From: Magnaporthiopsis rhizophila
Taxonomy: Eukaryota > Ascomycota > Sordariomycetes > Magnaporthales > Magnaporthaceae
Direction of reading: 5' to 3'
Length of the DNA: 64,000 nucleotides
Assembly (NCBI GenBank): GCA_003049465.1
Contig: PYSS01000125.1
Span: forward strand, 1 to 64,000
Each line of letters begins with the position of its first letter. Within the stretch, counting starts at the first letter, position 1. The translations under genes were made by a program, and so were the position numbers. The notes beneath the pieces were generated by a model, which made no database searches, was not told the origin of the DNA, and saw only the letters and a list, made by a program, of their open reading frames with translations. Shown one piece after another: positions 45,224 through 56,378 of the stretch.

Positions 45224-48200
45224 CGGCTGGGGGTCTAGAGGTTGTTTCTTGTCTGGCGATTGGCGCGATCGGGGATCTAGTCGTTTACGGATTGCCTCTT
45301 TTCTCTTTTCAATAAGCAGTCTTGGCCATGCGGTCCGTTGCCTGATGATATCGAGGTATGAGAACAACGAGGATAGAGAACGTTGCAATTCTGGTCATCA
45401 TCAACGGCTATTCTTGGCGGTGGCTGTGCCTAGCGCCGGCTTCCATTATGACGATCTTTGCTGCAACTCTAGTTCAGCTCGACCCCAGGCACCAATCCAG
45501 CGCCGTGGCCAAGACGCTACCAGTCGCTTGATCCGGGTCTTTCACCCGGGGGTCTCCATCTGCCTTGCGAAAAGCACCCGCGGTCACGGGTCATCTTTTC
45601 CTCCGGTCGACGCGGCTGTCGAACAAAACAAGGGATTTGCCTGCCTGTCGAAGAAGACGGCCCGGACGACTCGCACGTGCAATGCTGCCCGCCCAGGGGA
45701 TTGATTGGTGCTTGGTAAGATGGGTTCCTCCGAGAGCTGTGCTCTACCGGGACGCGGACCCGGGCCTGTATGACTACAGCCGGAGCGGAGAAATCCGTGT
45801 CAATCGAAGGCCAATGTATATGTATGTTAGTCACCTCTGGCGCGAGATCCCAACGAGGGAGATTGATTGAGACAGAAACAAGACGGTCACGTGCGACCGT
45901 GGGTCCAGCCTCAGCCTCGCTCTCCCGGCGCAGACGGATATCAATTGCGCCACGATCGGGCTGCCCGAATGCGCACGCTCAATTGACCTGAACACAACCC
46001 AAAAGGCAGAGGCCATCGGCTGCTCATATATGCCCCGACCGTGGGCAGATTGTCAACAGCTCACAGCAGCAAACCGGGTGGTTGAACGGGTACAACCGTG
46101 GTGTTAAAAAATGCCACAAACTTCTTCCACGGGTGAGGGCCAAGAAAACCCCAAGCTCGCTGATTCGAATCCGTCCGTTGGCGGTGATTCGACTTCAGAG
46201 CTATCGAAGTAAAACCCCCAAAAAGTGGGGTTTTCGTGCCTCGACTCCCCCTCGAAGGGCAGTCGAGTGAGCTTTTGCTTTTCATTCATTTTTTTTTTTT
46301 TCATCCGGCCGGCATGACGTGACACCTCGCCGTGACAGTCGTGGGGATCGGTCGACGCTGGCAACTTAAAAGCAAATACGAACCCGGACGACTACAAGGC
46401 TGGAGTCGGAACCCGAAAGAAAACCAAGATTGAGAAGCGAACATTGGCCTCAGCTCCAGAACATTACCGTGGCATTATACTTGATTCTTTATTTAGCCAA
46501 AATCATCGGTCGTGCGGTTTCAAGGGCCCCGGAGGTGGGTACACGCCTTAGAAAAAGCGACCCTCCCGCCCCCAGCGGTCCAAGGTAACCATCGCACCGC
46601 CGATGGGGTTTGTTACAACTGGCGGAAACGCCTCCACGGGCGAGCGTTGTTGCAACAAGCATGTTTTGAAAACGGAACCAGCCAGCCTAGCAAGCGCGTC
46701 CGGACAAGATGATCCGGACATGACTGGACGAGAGTGCGTGCCGATCGCTGCGGCTGGCTGGCTGGGTGGCGCGACTTCGGGAAGAAAAGGGGGCAGGACG
46801 GACAGACTCCCTATTCCTCCCTGCACCGTGAATAGGTAGGTACCGACCGTGCGAAAAACTGCCGACGACGGGCGTGGTTGGGTTTGCCTTGGCACTATCG
46901 ATGCCTGTGCCTGTCAGCAAGAAGGACTCGCTTTTGCTACTTGTCTCTTCTCTTTGCAGGCATATCTCCCGGCCTTCTCCAGGTTCTTCTTGGCGGATAC
47001 GAAAACCCCGCTGCCTTGCAGAAAGCTAGGTAGGTTCCCAAAGCAAAGAACAGTCCAGAAGCAACCCGCCGCAACTGCAGGGGACGCCAATTTCCGCTGT
47101 GCTTTATTAATCACTCGCCTTGGCTGTGCTGTACTCGTAAACACGCACACAACTGGTACAGAACAGCTGGCTGGTGGCTGGCTGTCCGCTCATCAACTGC
47201 TGTGGCTGGCTGCACGGTGCACGGCGGTGCGTCACCCGTCCGTCCATGGATGTCGCCATCGCAATCTCGGACTGACGGGTGGTGACATGGAAGGCCTCCG
47301 CGGCGGGAATACGTCCGTGTGCGCCGCGAAGTCGTCCGCTGCCAACAACGCACTCGCCCGAGACACGTCACCCAGTTGCCCGCCCTTCTGTGACTGGTGG
47401 TGAGCCTTGATTAAACATAGTCGGCCGATAGTCTGGCCTAGTTTAGTTTCCGACGAAAAGGGCGGCTTTCAGCGGGTTGATTGGAAAGGGAGCCGTGGGA
47501 GCCAAAAATCAGGGAAACTGGGCGACGCTAGGGATTGAAGCCCCCCTGTTCCCGTCCCTGCCCAGCCCGGCCAGGCCGTTCAGCAATTGCCTCTTTCTCG
47601 CTGGCGGGTGCGGCATCTGTCGACCCGCGGCGGCGGAAGGGTAATCTCGCTTCGCCGCAATGCAGCAGCTTTTGGGGAGCACGGGCCATGTTGCATAGCA
47701 CTGCCCAGATGCCTGCCGGATCCAGCAAAAGGAGGGGCTGGACGGGGTGAGGGGCCTTCACACAGACGTGGAGCGTCAAAGCGGCCCGTTTTCGTCCCAA
47801 TCAACCCCCTCAGTTGCAGGTCTAAAATACCGGGACCTGATGGGGTTCTCAGGTGGGACAAGCAAACACGATGCCAAGACTGAAACCGCGAGGGGTTGGA
47901 CGCGGGGATGGGGGAGGGCAGTGCCAGAACACGGGAGCAAGGCGATTGAGTTCGGATCGCACCTGTGACTGTCGACAGCGCGACGGTATCACTGGTAGCC
48001 TGTTGTGATCAGCAGCGCCTCGTCGGCACCAGCGGCAGCTTGTATGCAACATTCGGCGGAGGCGTTCTCATCCTCGGACTGAGCAGCAGGGCAAAAAGAA
48101 AAAGGAGTGAGAGCCAAAAGGACACTTTCCTTTCTTTTTTCTTTTTTAGCACCTCACTTGCAGGTTCTGTGCCTGGTTCCTGCAGGAGGTGTGGTGGGGC

Positions 48201-49782
48201 CCAAGGCCGACAAGACCAGTCGGGGAGAGGCACAGACGCCGAGGTGGATGTGGAAAAAGACGCGAGGCCGTGGGACCTGCATCGGACGCCGGACCTCCAC
48301 TTTTCTTTTTCCCTCGTCCGATGCCAGGAAAGCGACGGCGGCACAGCAGGTGGTTACGAAAAGGGCCCCCGCCTTCGCCGCTGGTGGTGCGGTAAGGTTG
48401 CGCGCTAGGGCGCCAACTGAATCAGCAGCGTCGTGGTGTGCGGCCTTTTTTTGGCTGCTGCCCCCTGGTTTCGTGTTTTTTGCGCGCGCGCCAGCAGCAG
48501 CAACCATCGTTCCAGCCAACCGCCAAGTTCAATAGTCGACAGTATGCTCTCTTGGCATGGCACCCCCGCCCGTAGGCTCTCGTCTGACGTTGGCCCGGCT
48601 TGTTCGTCTGAACGGGTGGGAGATCGAAGCTGGCTCATAGGCGGCCCGCCAGCTTTGCTGCTGCAAGGACGAGCAGGACGCGGCTGGCTGGTCGAAGATG
48701 GTAGACGGACAGACAATGGTAGCATGACGAAATTCCAGCGACGACAGTGAGCACAGGTGATCGATCCGTTTGGTGATCCGGTGTCTTCTTTGCTCCCTTG
48801 CCTTGCGCCTTTGTTTGCTTCTTTTCCCCCTTTGACTTGCGTTTGTTTCCGTCTGAATGCGTGCCTGTCAGTGCTGCCCCACAGCTGTCCTGTGCGTAAG
48901 CTGATGAAGTGCAGCTTGCGGCTCTGATTGGCTGGGTATACTCGTCGTACCTGCATCCACTTTCCTGTTTTGTCTGACCCCGACGGTCGTAGCCGCGTCG
49001 CCCTGGATTTTCGGCTGACTGAACTGGACTCCCCTGGGCTGAAGGAGCGGGCCTTTTGGACTTTGGACGACGGGGCAGTTCGTTCCTTCCCTGCAGCAGT
49101 CAGGCGGGGAGGGATGGAGTTCCTGCCTGTTCTGCTACCTTCATCCCGGCGGTGGATCCACGCCCCTTGCATCCCACATGGATTGGAAGGGTCGATCCTG
49201 CCCGACCTTCTCTTAAGGGCTGCCGTCCTCGCGCCCTGTCACTCGTTTGCCACTTTCTTCCCCTACCACCACCCCGCCCTTGCCTTTTGTCCTTTTCCTC
49301 ACGGCCGCCAGTCTCGGCCACGCGTCAATACAGCCTCCTCGGCCCTCGTGTCGTTCCCTGTTGTCAAGCACGCACCACTCCTTTCGCGTCTTTGATAGAA
49401 CGCCTCTCTTTTTTTCTTGCCTCCACTCGACTCCCTTGAGTTGACTCCCAGTCACTTGTTTTCTTCTTCGCCTGGTGTCACTTCGGGACGGAAGCCATAT
49501 TTAGAAGTCCTTCGAGACTCTTTCCCGTGGCCCGCCTCTTTCACATTCCTTTCACTTCGGGATTCACTCGAGCCTTGCGCTGGCACTGCACTACTTTCCT
49601 TAACCGCACCTCAAAGCGAACAAAGCAAGCCCAACAAAGCAATCAGCTCGATCGCCACCACCAGACCGCAACCGTTCCAGCACGCATTGGGTGCGATAAG
49701 TACCGGCAAGTCCGCATCGGGCAGGGACCCTCGTTCCTTCTGGAATTCTCGATCGACTTTACACCCAACGCACAACATCACC
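45224..49782. other. 4.6-kb divergent spacer
   Basis: Separates the leftward Zn2Cys6 gene from the rightward GH128 gene and contains both promoters. Two adjacent small hairpins lie at 46211-46267 and AGGTAGG words at 46834 and 47028. The last 400 bp before the GH128 start are C/T-rich. None of the many short frames is convincing. Confidence 0.4.
46211..46267. repeat. Two adjacent small hairpins
   Basis: aaaacccc (46211-46218) pairs perfectly with ggggtttt (46227-46234) across eight bases. Directly after it ctcgact (46240-46246) pairs with agtcgag (46261-46267) across fourteen bases. The pair lies in the long divergent spacer, followed by a T-run (46290-46301). Confidence 0.6.
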
Positions 49783-51105
49783 ATGTTTTCCAAGATGCAA
49801 CTTTTCGCCTCGGCCCTGCTGGCCTCCGAGGCTGCCGCTCTCGTCGTTGCCCACCACAGGCACGGACATCACGGACACCGGCCCTACAAGAGGGAGCTCG
49901 TCTACGAGCACACCGACGTTGTTGTCGAGACTGTCTGGGTTACCAAGACCGTCTACGACGGCGAACCGGATCCCGGCACCACCGCCACCAGCCCGTCGGT
50001 CTTCAAGGCTGTTCCCGCCACAAAGTCCACGACTTCCAGCTCTACTACCTCGGCGCCTGCGCCCCCGCCGCCTCCTCCCCCGCCGCCGGCCCCTACTTCA
50101 ACTCCTGCGGCTGCGGCTCCTCCCCCGCCGCCGGCCCATACTTCAACTCCTGCGGCTGCGGCTCCCCCGCCGCCTCCTCCGGCTGATGTCAATGTTCAGA
50201 ACAAGCCTTCTCCGCCCGCAGCTGCGTCAACACCGCCGGCACCTCCTCCGCCTCCGCCTGCCCAGTCGCAGCCGGCGCCCCCTCCGCCTCCGCCCGCCCA
50301 GTCACAGCCGGCACCTGCCGACAAGCCCAACAACAACAACAACAACAACAACAACAACTCGGGTGGTTCCGCCTCGGCTCCTGCTCCCGGCGGCAACAAG
50401 CGTGGCATGTCGTACAACGACGCCTCTCTCACGGCTCCCTTCCTCGGTGCCGGTAACAAGGTCAGCTGGGCCTACAACTGGGGCCAGCGGCCCGACGGCC
50501 TGAACGCAGCCGGCGTTGACTACGTGCCCATGCTCTGGGGACCCATCGACATGCACACCAGCACCTGGAAGAAGAATGCCGAGGATGCGCTCAACAAGGG
50601 TGCCAAGGCCCTGCTATCGTTCAATGAGTGCGACTTCCCCTCGCAGTGCAACAAGTCACCCGCCGAGGCCGCTGCCGCGCACATACAGTGGATGAACCCT
50701 TATGCTCCGCGCGCTGCTGTCTCGGCGCCGGCCATCACCAACAGCAACATCAAGGGCCAGGGTCTCGACTGGCTCCGCGATTGGGTCCGTGCCTGCAACG
50801 GCCAGTGCGAGTTCGCCTTCTGCGCTGCCCACTGGTACTCGCCGCCCGACCCGGCCGATCTGCTCGGCCACCTGGACAAGGTTCACGAGATCTGCGGGGG
50901 CAAGCCAGTCTGGCTGACCGAGTTCGCTCCCATCAGCGGCGACAAGGTCAAGTTCCTAAAAGATGTCATGAAGGAGCTCGACACCAACCCCAAGTACAGC
51001 TACGTCCAGCGCTACGCCTACTTTATGGTTGGTGTTGGCGAAGACAAGCTTCTGTCTGCTCCTGCCACCATGAACGCCGTCGGCCAGGCCTTTGGCTACC
51101 AGTAA
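49783..51105 (+). CDS. Secreted GH128 endo-beta-1,3-glucanase-like protein with Pro-rich linker
   Basis: 440 residues in one exon. The frame is open further upstream (to 49417), but ATG at 49783 is chosen because it gives a signal peptide (MFSKMQLFASALLASEAAA) and has a good context (caccatg). A His-rich stretch and a dibasic KR (36-37) suggest propeptide cleavage. Residues about 91-180 are a Pro/Ala linker with imperfect PPPPPAHTSTPAAAA-type repeats. A poly-Asn run (183-192) from an AAC microsatellite (50329-50358) follows. The GH128 catalytic domain spans about 206-440: KRGMSYNDAS, LLSFNECD with E282 as probable acid/base, and PVWLTEFAPISG with E380 as probable nucleophile. GH128 enzymes cleave beta-1,3-glucan and act in the fungal cell wall or extracellularly. 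No GPI signal is present. Catalytic roles follow from family alignment by eye. Confidence 0.9.
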   Translation: MFSKMQLFASALLASEAAALVVAHHRHGHHGHRPYKRELVYEHTDVVVETVWVTKTVYDGEPDPGTTATSPSVFKAVPATKSTTSSSTTSAPAPPPPPPPPPAPTSTPAAAAPPPPPAHTSTPAAAAPPPPPPADVNVQNKPSPPAAASTPPAPPPPPPAQSQPAPPPPPPAQSQPAPADKPNNNNNNNNNNSGGSASAPAPGGNKRGMSYNDASLTAPFLGAGNKVSWAYNWGQRPDGLNAAGVDYVPMLWGPIDMHTSTWKKNAEDALNKGAKALLSFNECDFPSQCNKSPAEAAAAHIQWMNPYAPRAAVSAPAITNSNIKGQGLDWLRDWVRACNGQCEFAFCAAHWYSPPDPADLLGHLDKVHEICGGKPVWLTEFAPISGDKVKFLKDVMKELDTNPKYSYVQRYAYFMVGVGEDKLLSAPATMNAVGQAFGYQ

Positions 51106-52329
51106 AGGGGCCAGCTTCTCTTGCTTTTTCTTTTTCAACACCCGTTTCGCGTACTCTTCTCGCGTTCGCTGTATTACCACCACTAGGGATCACTGGGATA
51201 TTTTTCTTGTTTCTATCGGAAAAGAAGGCGGTTCAGGATGTAAGGCGCGGCATCTGGGAGGCACACAAAAATAACCGCCACGGTTTTTACGACTTCTCTT
51301 CATCTTGTACATATTCACCCAAGGGAAAGTGACGATTTACTTTCCGACCTTTTCAAGTCCTTGTGGACATCTCTCTCCAAGACGGATCATCTTTGGTTGG
51401 AAGTTCAACCCAGCCTGCGTTGCATTATCGACCAATAAAGAAAGATTTGAGAGCACTGCCGATTGCCTTTTGCAAAGTGAATGACCGGTATGGAATTGTG
51501 GCTGCTTTTGCCGAGTGTTTTAGCCGTTCCATTTATTTGCACATGGCCCGGCGCACCAGTCTGTCAGATTAAGGCCATGTGGCATTCGGGACCTTGCATG
51601 GCGGTTGCGGGAGCCGCCACTAGGGCTGATTTGAATTTAACCGTTGATAAGAGCCGCGTCAACATTGTGCATTTTAATCCAGGACGCGAGATGGCGGCAC
51701 TACATTCCGAATTGCAATCCTCGTACACTGCTGTCAGATGCTCTGTTTCCTCGGACGCAAAAGGGACGGCTCTTGGTGGGAGCCTTGCTCCGGTCGAACG
51801 GGGAATAAGAAAGACGTTGGAAATCCATTCGTGCGAGAGATGGTGCTGTAACAGCGGGCGGGCATCCCTCAACGCACAGCCTCGCCCATCCTGATTTCCT
51901 CCTCGGTGGATCGGCTGTAAGGACGCTTGACCCTGAGACACGGGCAGCGAACGCTTCGAGGCTCGTGCCGTCTTGCTGAGGATGGGATGGGTACCTTACC
52001 CTTACCTACCTACCTTGGTAGGTGTCTGGTGTGTGTCCCACGGCCGTGTGCGCGTTCCTCCGGGAGCTGGGAATTCATGGGTATGTCAAAGCAGGACAGG
52101 AGCTTGGCCGATTGGAAGGAGAGCCTCCCTCTCGTCAGCGCTGCAATATCACTGAGCGGACATCACGTCGCCGGCATCGCCGTAAAGGGTGTCTTGCCTC
52201 GCGAGGACCCGTCGCTCGCGTCGAAATAACAGCGGAGAAAAAAGTGCTTTTGAAACACCGACCCGGTACAGAAAAAAATGTTTCTTTCGCTTCCATGCTT
52301 GAACCCTCGTCTTCTCCTTTCCGTTCGGC

Positions 52330-52407
52330 TTTTTTTTTCCTTTTTTTTTTTCCTTTTTTTTTCCTTTTTTTTTTCCTTTTTTTTTCCTTTTTTTTTTTTC
52401 CTTTTTT

Positions 52408-52489
<82 letters not shown>

Positions 52490-52541
52490 CCTTTTTTTTT
52501 TTCCTTTTTTTTTTCCTTTTTTTTTCCTTTTTTTTTTTTTC
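52330..52541. repeat. Mirror-symmetric polypyrimidine tract
   Basis: 212 bp with only T and C on the plus strand. A central run of 37 T (52427-52463) is flanked on both sides by T-runs of 9-13 separated by C or CC. Read outward to the left the order is C, T12, C, T11, CC, T12, CC, T9, CC, T10, CC, T9. Read outward to the right it is C, T12, C, T12, CC, T11, CC, T10, CC, T9, CC, T13. The separators match one for one over the inner part. Confidence 0.95.
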
Positions 52542-53000
52542 TCTAACCCTTCGAGTTTCTTCCCCATTGTATCACCCATGGAGACATATAGGATCTTGTT
52601 GCCTTCCACTCTTTGTTTTGCCGTCGTTGGCCGCATATGCAGCTTTTCAGGGCCGGCGTCTAACACAATTTTCGTATCCAAACAGAACCGGGATCGCCCG
52701 TGACGGACTCGCATAAACGCAGCCCAACAGGGTGCTTTTCGGTTGGATATCTAGCCCTAGCAATAAAAGCAAGATGAGCTGCTGCATTTCGCAGCTCGAA
52801 CATAAAAGAAAGGACGTTAAAAAAAAAGCCATACACCGCAAAACTCGGTTCGTTGCTCAACATGGCTTCTCTCTGCTCGTATGTTTTACAAGAGAAAAAA
52901 CACAAAAAACAAAAAGCTCACTGTCGCTTCGGGGCGACAGCTACGAAACCTCCCAAACCGGGATGTTTACTCCGAGTCGGCTGGAAAATCCGACGTTAAA

Positions 53001-53108
53001 CCCCAACCGGGGCTCGAACCGGCAGCCCAAGCGGCTAACGTAGCGGAGTACAGGTAGGGTCCCGGTGTCGACTCGACCCATTCTCATAACCGCTACACCA
53101 ACTTGGCC
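53001..53108 (-). other. tRNA-like sequence with A and B boxes, probably degenerate
   Basis: On the minus strand GGCCAAGTTGGTGTAGCGG (from 53108) contains a good pol III A box (TGGTGTAGCGG), and GGTTCGAGCCCC (53020-53009) is a good B box. The distance is longer than in a normal tRNA. The T-arm pairs well only with an eight-base loop, and the ends do not form a seven-base acceptor stem. It is therefore more likely a tRNA-derived pseudogene or the head of a short interspersed element than a working tRNA. Confidence 0.35.
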
Positions 53109-53783
53109 CTCCGCTGTTCGATGTCTACAGTAGGCAGGAGCATGTATATAAGGCCTGTGCCGTCGTGGCAGAGACGGCAGGAGCGACTGTGCAGCCGCGG
53201 CCCCACACGCAGCCTCGTGCCGATTCCCGCTACCCGCCTACCGGGTAGATTGGTGGTCAAGGTGCGGCCGGGAAATCGAAGCTCGGCTAGAAAACGATGG
53301 GTAGGGATATGGAAGCGCCCAGAAGGAAGCAAAAACAAGAAGAAATACTGCTTAGGACAGAGGAAGCAGAGCAGCCACAAAGTGCCGCTTGGCTTTCCCA
53401 ACCGTCCATAAAGCTGCCCATGCGAGGATATTGATGGTGTTTGTCCGTTGCGTCTTTAGGTATTCGGGAAGCCAAGCACCGGGAGGCATTTCCGTCTTTC
53501 GGCCGGCTGATGAGTGCAGGGAAGAAAGCGAATCGATCGTGGCGTCGTCGAACGGGGTTGACCGGGTGGCACCGCCGCCCATCCGACATCGCCACCGACT
53601 GCCGCCCAGGTCTGTTGCTTTCCATTGGCCTCCGCCTGTCGGGCCAGGTCCTTCTTCTCCTCGCCGCCGTCGCTGCTGCTGCTGTTGCTACTACTATCAG
53701 CCTTCACGGGCACACGGACTCGGTCCTCGCTATCACCGGCGTCACCGTCTAGTTTCTCGTCCGTGATAGCTCTTGTTGTCGCC

Positions 53784-53812
53784 AAAAAAAAAAAAAAAAA
53801 AAAAAAAAAAAA
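53784..53812. repeat. A-run of 29
   Basis: 29 uninterrupted A residues in intergenic DNA, about 680 bp beyond the tRNA-like sequence. It could be a retroposition tail or a simple homopolymer. Confidence 0.95.
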
Positions 53813-56378
53813 CAGAGCTGTCAAGCAGCGATCCGCCAACGTCGTCGAATGAGTCCGTCTTGGAAGCCCATCCTGTGCAGCGTCGCCTGCATGTCACGCA
53901 GCTCATCGTCCATCAGTGACAGCCTCCACATCACGGCCCGGGAAGTGCGGGCTTCTGGCTGCCACTCGGTTGTCTACTGGCGGCGGACGGCGCCCTCTTC
54001 TGTCTGAAACATACCCCGCAGTTCCAGGATGTGAAGCACAGCCCAGCCCGGCTCTCTGTTCAGCGTCATGACTATAGATATGCTGATTTACGCTGATGGC
54101 GAGGATATAGCATGAGCCGATAGAGGTCTTGGTTATCACGGTGCGGAAGTCTTGTCGGCGGCGTTCCAGCGGCGTTTCGGAAGGAACAGAAGGCCTCACG
54201 AACAACCCAGCGGTAAAACCCGTAGCGCGAGCTCTGCGCGTGAGCCTCGGCGCTCGGGTCTCAGATGCACACGACTGCAAGACGCTAGGTAGGCACCTAG
54301 CAGGGGTATTAGAAACAATACGGTAGATGGATGTTGGCCGTGACGTCAAAAGATATCAGAGGTACCATGGCCTTCCTCTCCAGCCCAACGTAGCACACGC
54401 CGTCGTCGACGCGCCGATGCGGTTAACAGGGTTAGGACATAATAATAAACTAAATAGAGTATCGATCCCACACGGGTTGGGAAGATAGCCTAGATCGCGC
54501 ACGCCGCTTTCCGCCCAGCCCACCTCTGGTGATCTAAACCTTCTCGACCAAAAACAGTAAAGAAACATCTTGAAATCGACACAGAAGCGGAAGCAAGCAC
54601 AGGGCCGTGGCCGATACGAGGGACAGCACCACGCTAGCCATGGACCCGGCCTAGAATCCCCGGCTGGTGCAGAGCGGCCGACAATATTGGTGCTGGCAAT
54701 GCCGCCGGCGAGTCCCGTATCATCGGCACGGGGGGAGCGTCTAGCTGCAGACGGCTGCTATGGTCCCATAGGGTGTAAGGGAAGGTGGTATGGGTGCTGT
54801 CGTGACGCACTGTATCTGGTGCTGGAGCTCCCGAGCGCGAGGCAGGTACCTAGGTAGGTAGTAGACTAATCACAGGAAGGAGAAATCGAACGCAGAGCCG
54901 TCTGCCACAGGTACACAGACAGAAAACAACGCATCCGTCACTTGCCGTCCCTCGGATCCTGATGCTTTCTACCCTTTTCGGCGCCTGGGAGGAAAAGGAC
55001 GCCAGTAGAAACCCACAAGGCTACCCTACCTACCACGTACCTACCTGCCACCATGCGGGACGCGTTACCGCAGCCGTGACCGCGACCGGCCAGCCGGCCC
55101 CGGTCTCCCATCAGCCATTTTTGGGCCCCCCGTCCGTGTCCAGTACCATCCCGGCCCGAGAAGCCCGTGTAGCAGAAGCCATGGATTTTGCCGTTCCGGG
55201 ACGCCCTACCTCGCCTGTTGTCGTCCTACTCTATTTGTGGATGGTACACATGCTGTATGGAGGGGCTGCTGGGATTCAACAAAAGCGAGGCCATGATCTG
55301 CACAGGATCAATCACTCGCCTTCCGTGCGTCAACTTCCAACTCCAGCAGGCCAACACATCACTTCATCATTATCAAATGCACGTTTCAAAGATTCGGCGG
55401 CGCAGTGCTTGTCGATTAGGCGAGCCATCAGCCTGAAAGCTATCCTCTTCCTTCCGTGCGTGGACGTTAGGTCTTCAGTATCGCCTCGGTTCGTCCTGCC
55501 CGCCCTCTTTCTCTCGGATAGATCCTCCGTTGACTCACGGCTTACACCCCACATCTTCTACTTGCTGTCATATCGTCCGTTCGCTCGCCCCGTCACGCCG
55601 TGATCCATCAACACCTGTGCGCCATCTCCTTGGCGGGTCCAACCCTATCCAATCAACCCCCAACACCTCTTATATACCTCGATAGCCCTAATATCGCCTA
55701 TCTCCACCCGCCCACCCAGCTTGGTAGAAATAAATGACAAAAGCTGATGCATCGATATATCCCACAGCAAAATAATGGAAGAAAGAAGGAAAAGAAAGGA
55801 AAAAAGGAAAAAGAAAGAAAACGAAATCTCTGCTGGGCAGAAAAGGCCAATAGAACCGTAGGAAAGAATGATCCAGAATCGGGAATGACAGTGGCCAGCC
55901 TCGGGCGGCTCGTTGACCTGACTCTTGAATATAGAGTATTAACACAGGTACGGTGAGAAGTGTAGAATGATCTTTGGAAGAACAAAGAAACGCCACGCAA
56001 TGCTTTCCATGCTGGCTCTTCAGTGGAACTCAGCATAATGGCCACTCGCTTAGGCCACGAATAAGGCATACAAACGACGGAAGGAAGAGAAAACGGTGAG
56101 CCAGGTTGTCCCAACCTGGATGGGGCAGACGGCGCGAGGTGATTTCGTCTTTTTGGCGGCCGCAGTATCGGTGGTGAATAGGAAGGGAAAAGGGTGCATC
56201 GATCTTCGTCACGGTCATTCTTAGGCTCCGTATTCATGACCGAAAGTTGTTATCTCGCTCGCTCGGGACATTGAAAAAGAAAACCCGTCCAGGGGCATCA
56301 TTAACAGGTTCGTGAGAATGCAGAAGCGCTGCACTTGAACGACGCAAGTGTGCTGGAAGTAACGAGAAGAAAGGAACA

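Larger units (their letters stand above)
51106..56378. other. 5.3-kb gene-poor convergent spacer rich in repeats
   Basis: No supported protein gene. Contents: the 212-bp polypyrimidine tract (52330-52541), a tRNA-like A-box/B-box sequence (53001-53108), an A-run of 29 (53784-53812) and several AGGTAGG/CCTACC words (52005-52015, 54285-54293, 54847-54861, 55025-55046). It lies between the 3' ends of the GH128 and RING genes, so it needs to hold no promoter. Its size and repeat content suggest relaxed constraint. Confidence 0.5.

Noticed and set aside
54962..55603. 213-codon plus-strand frame
   Set aside because: Runs through CCTACC repeats, lacks protein-like composition and has no family resemblance.
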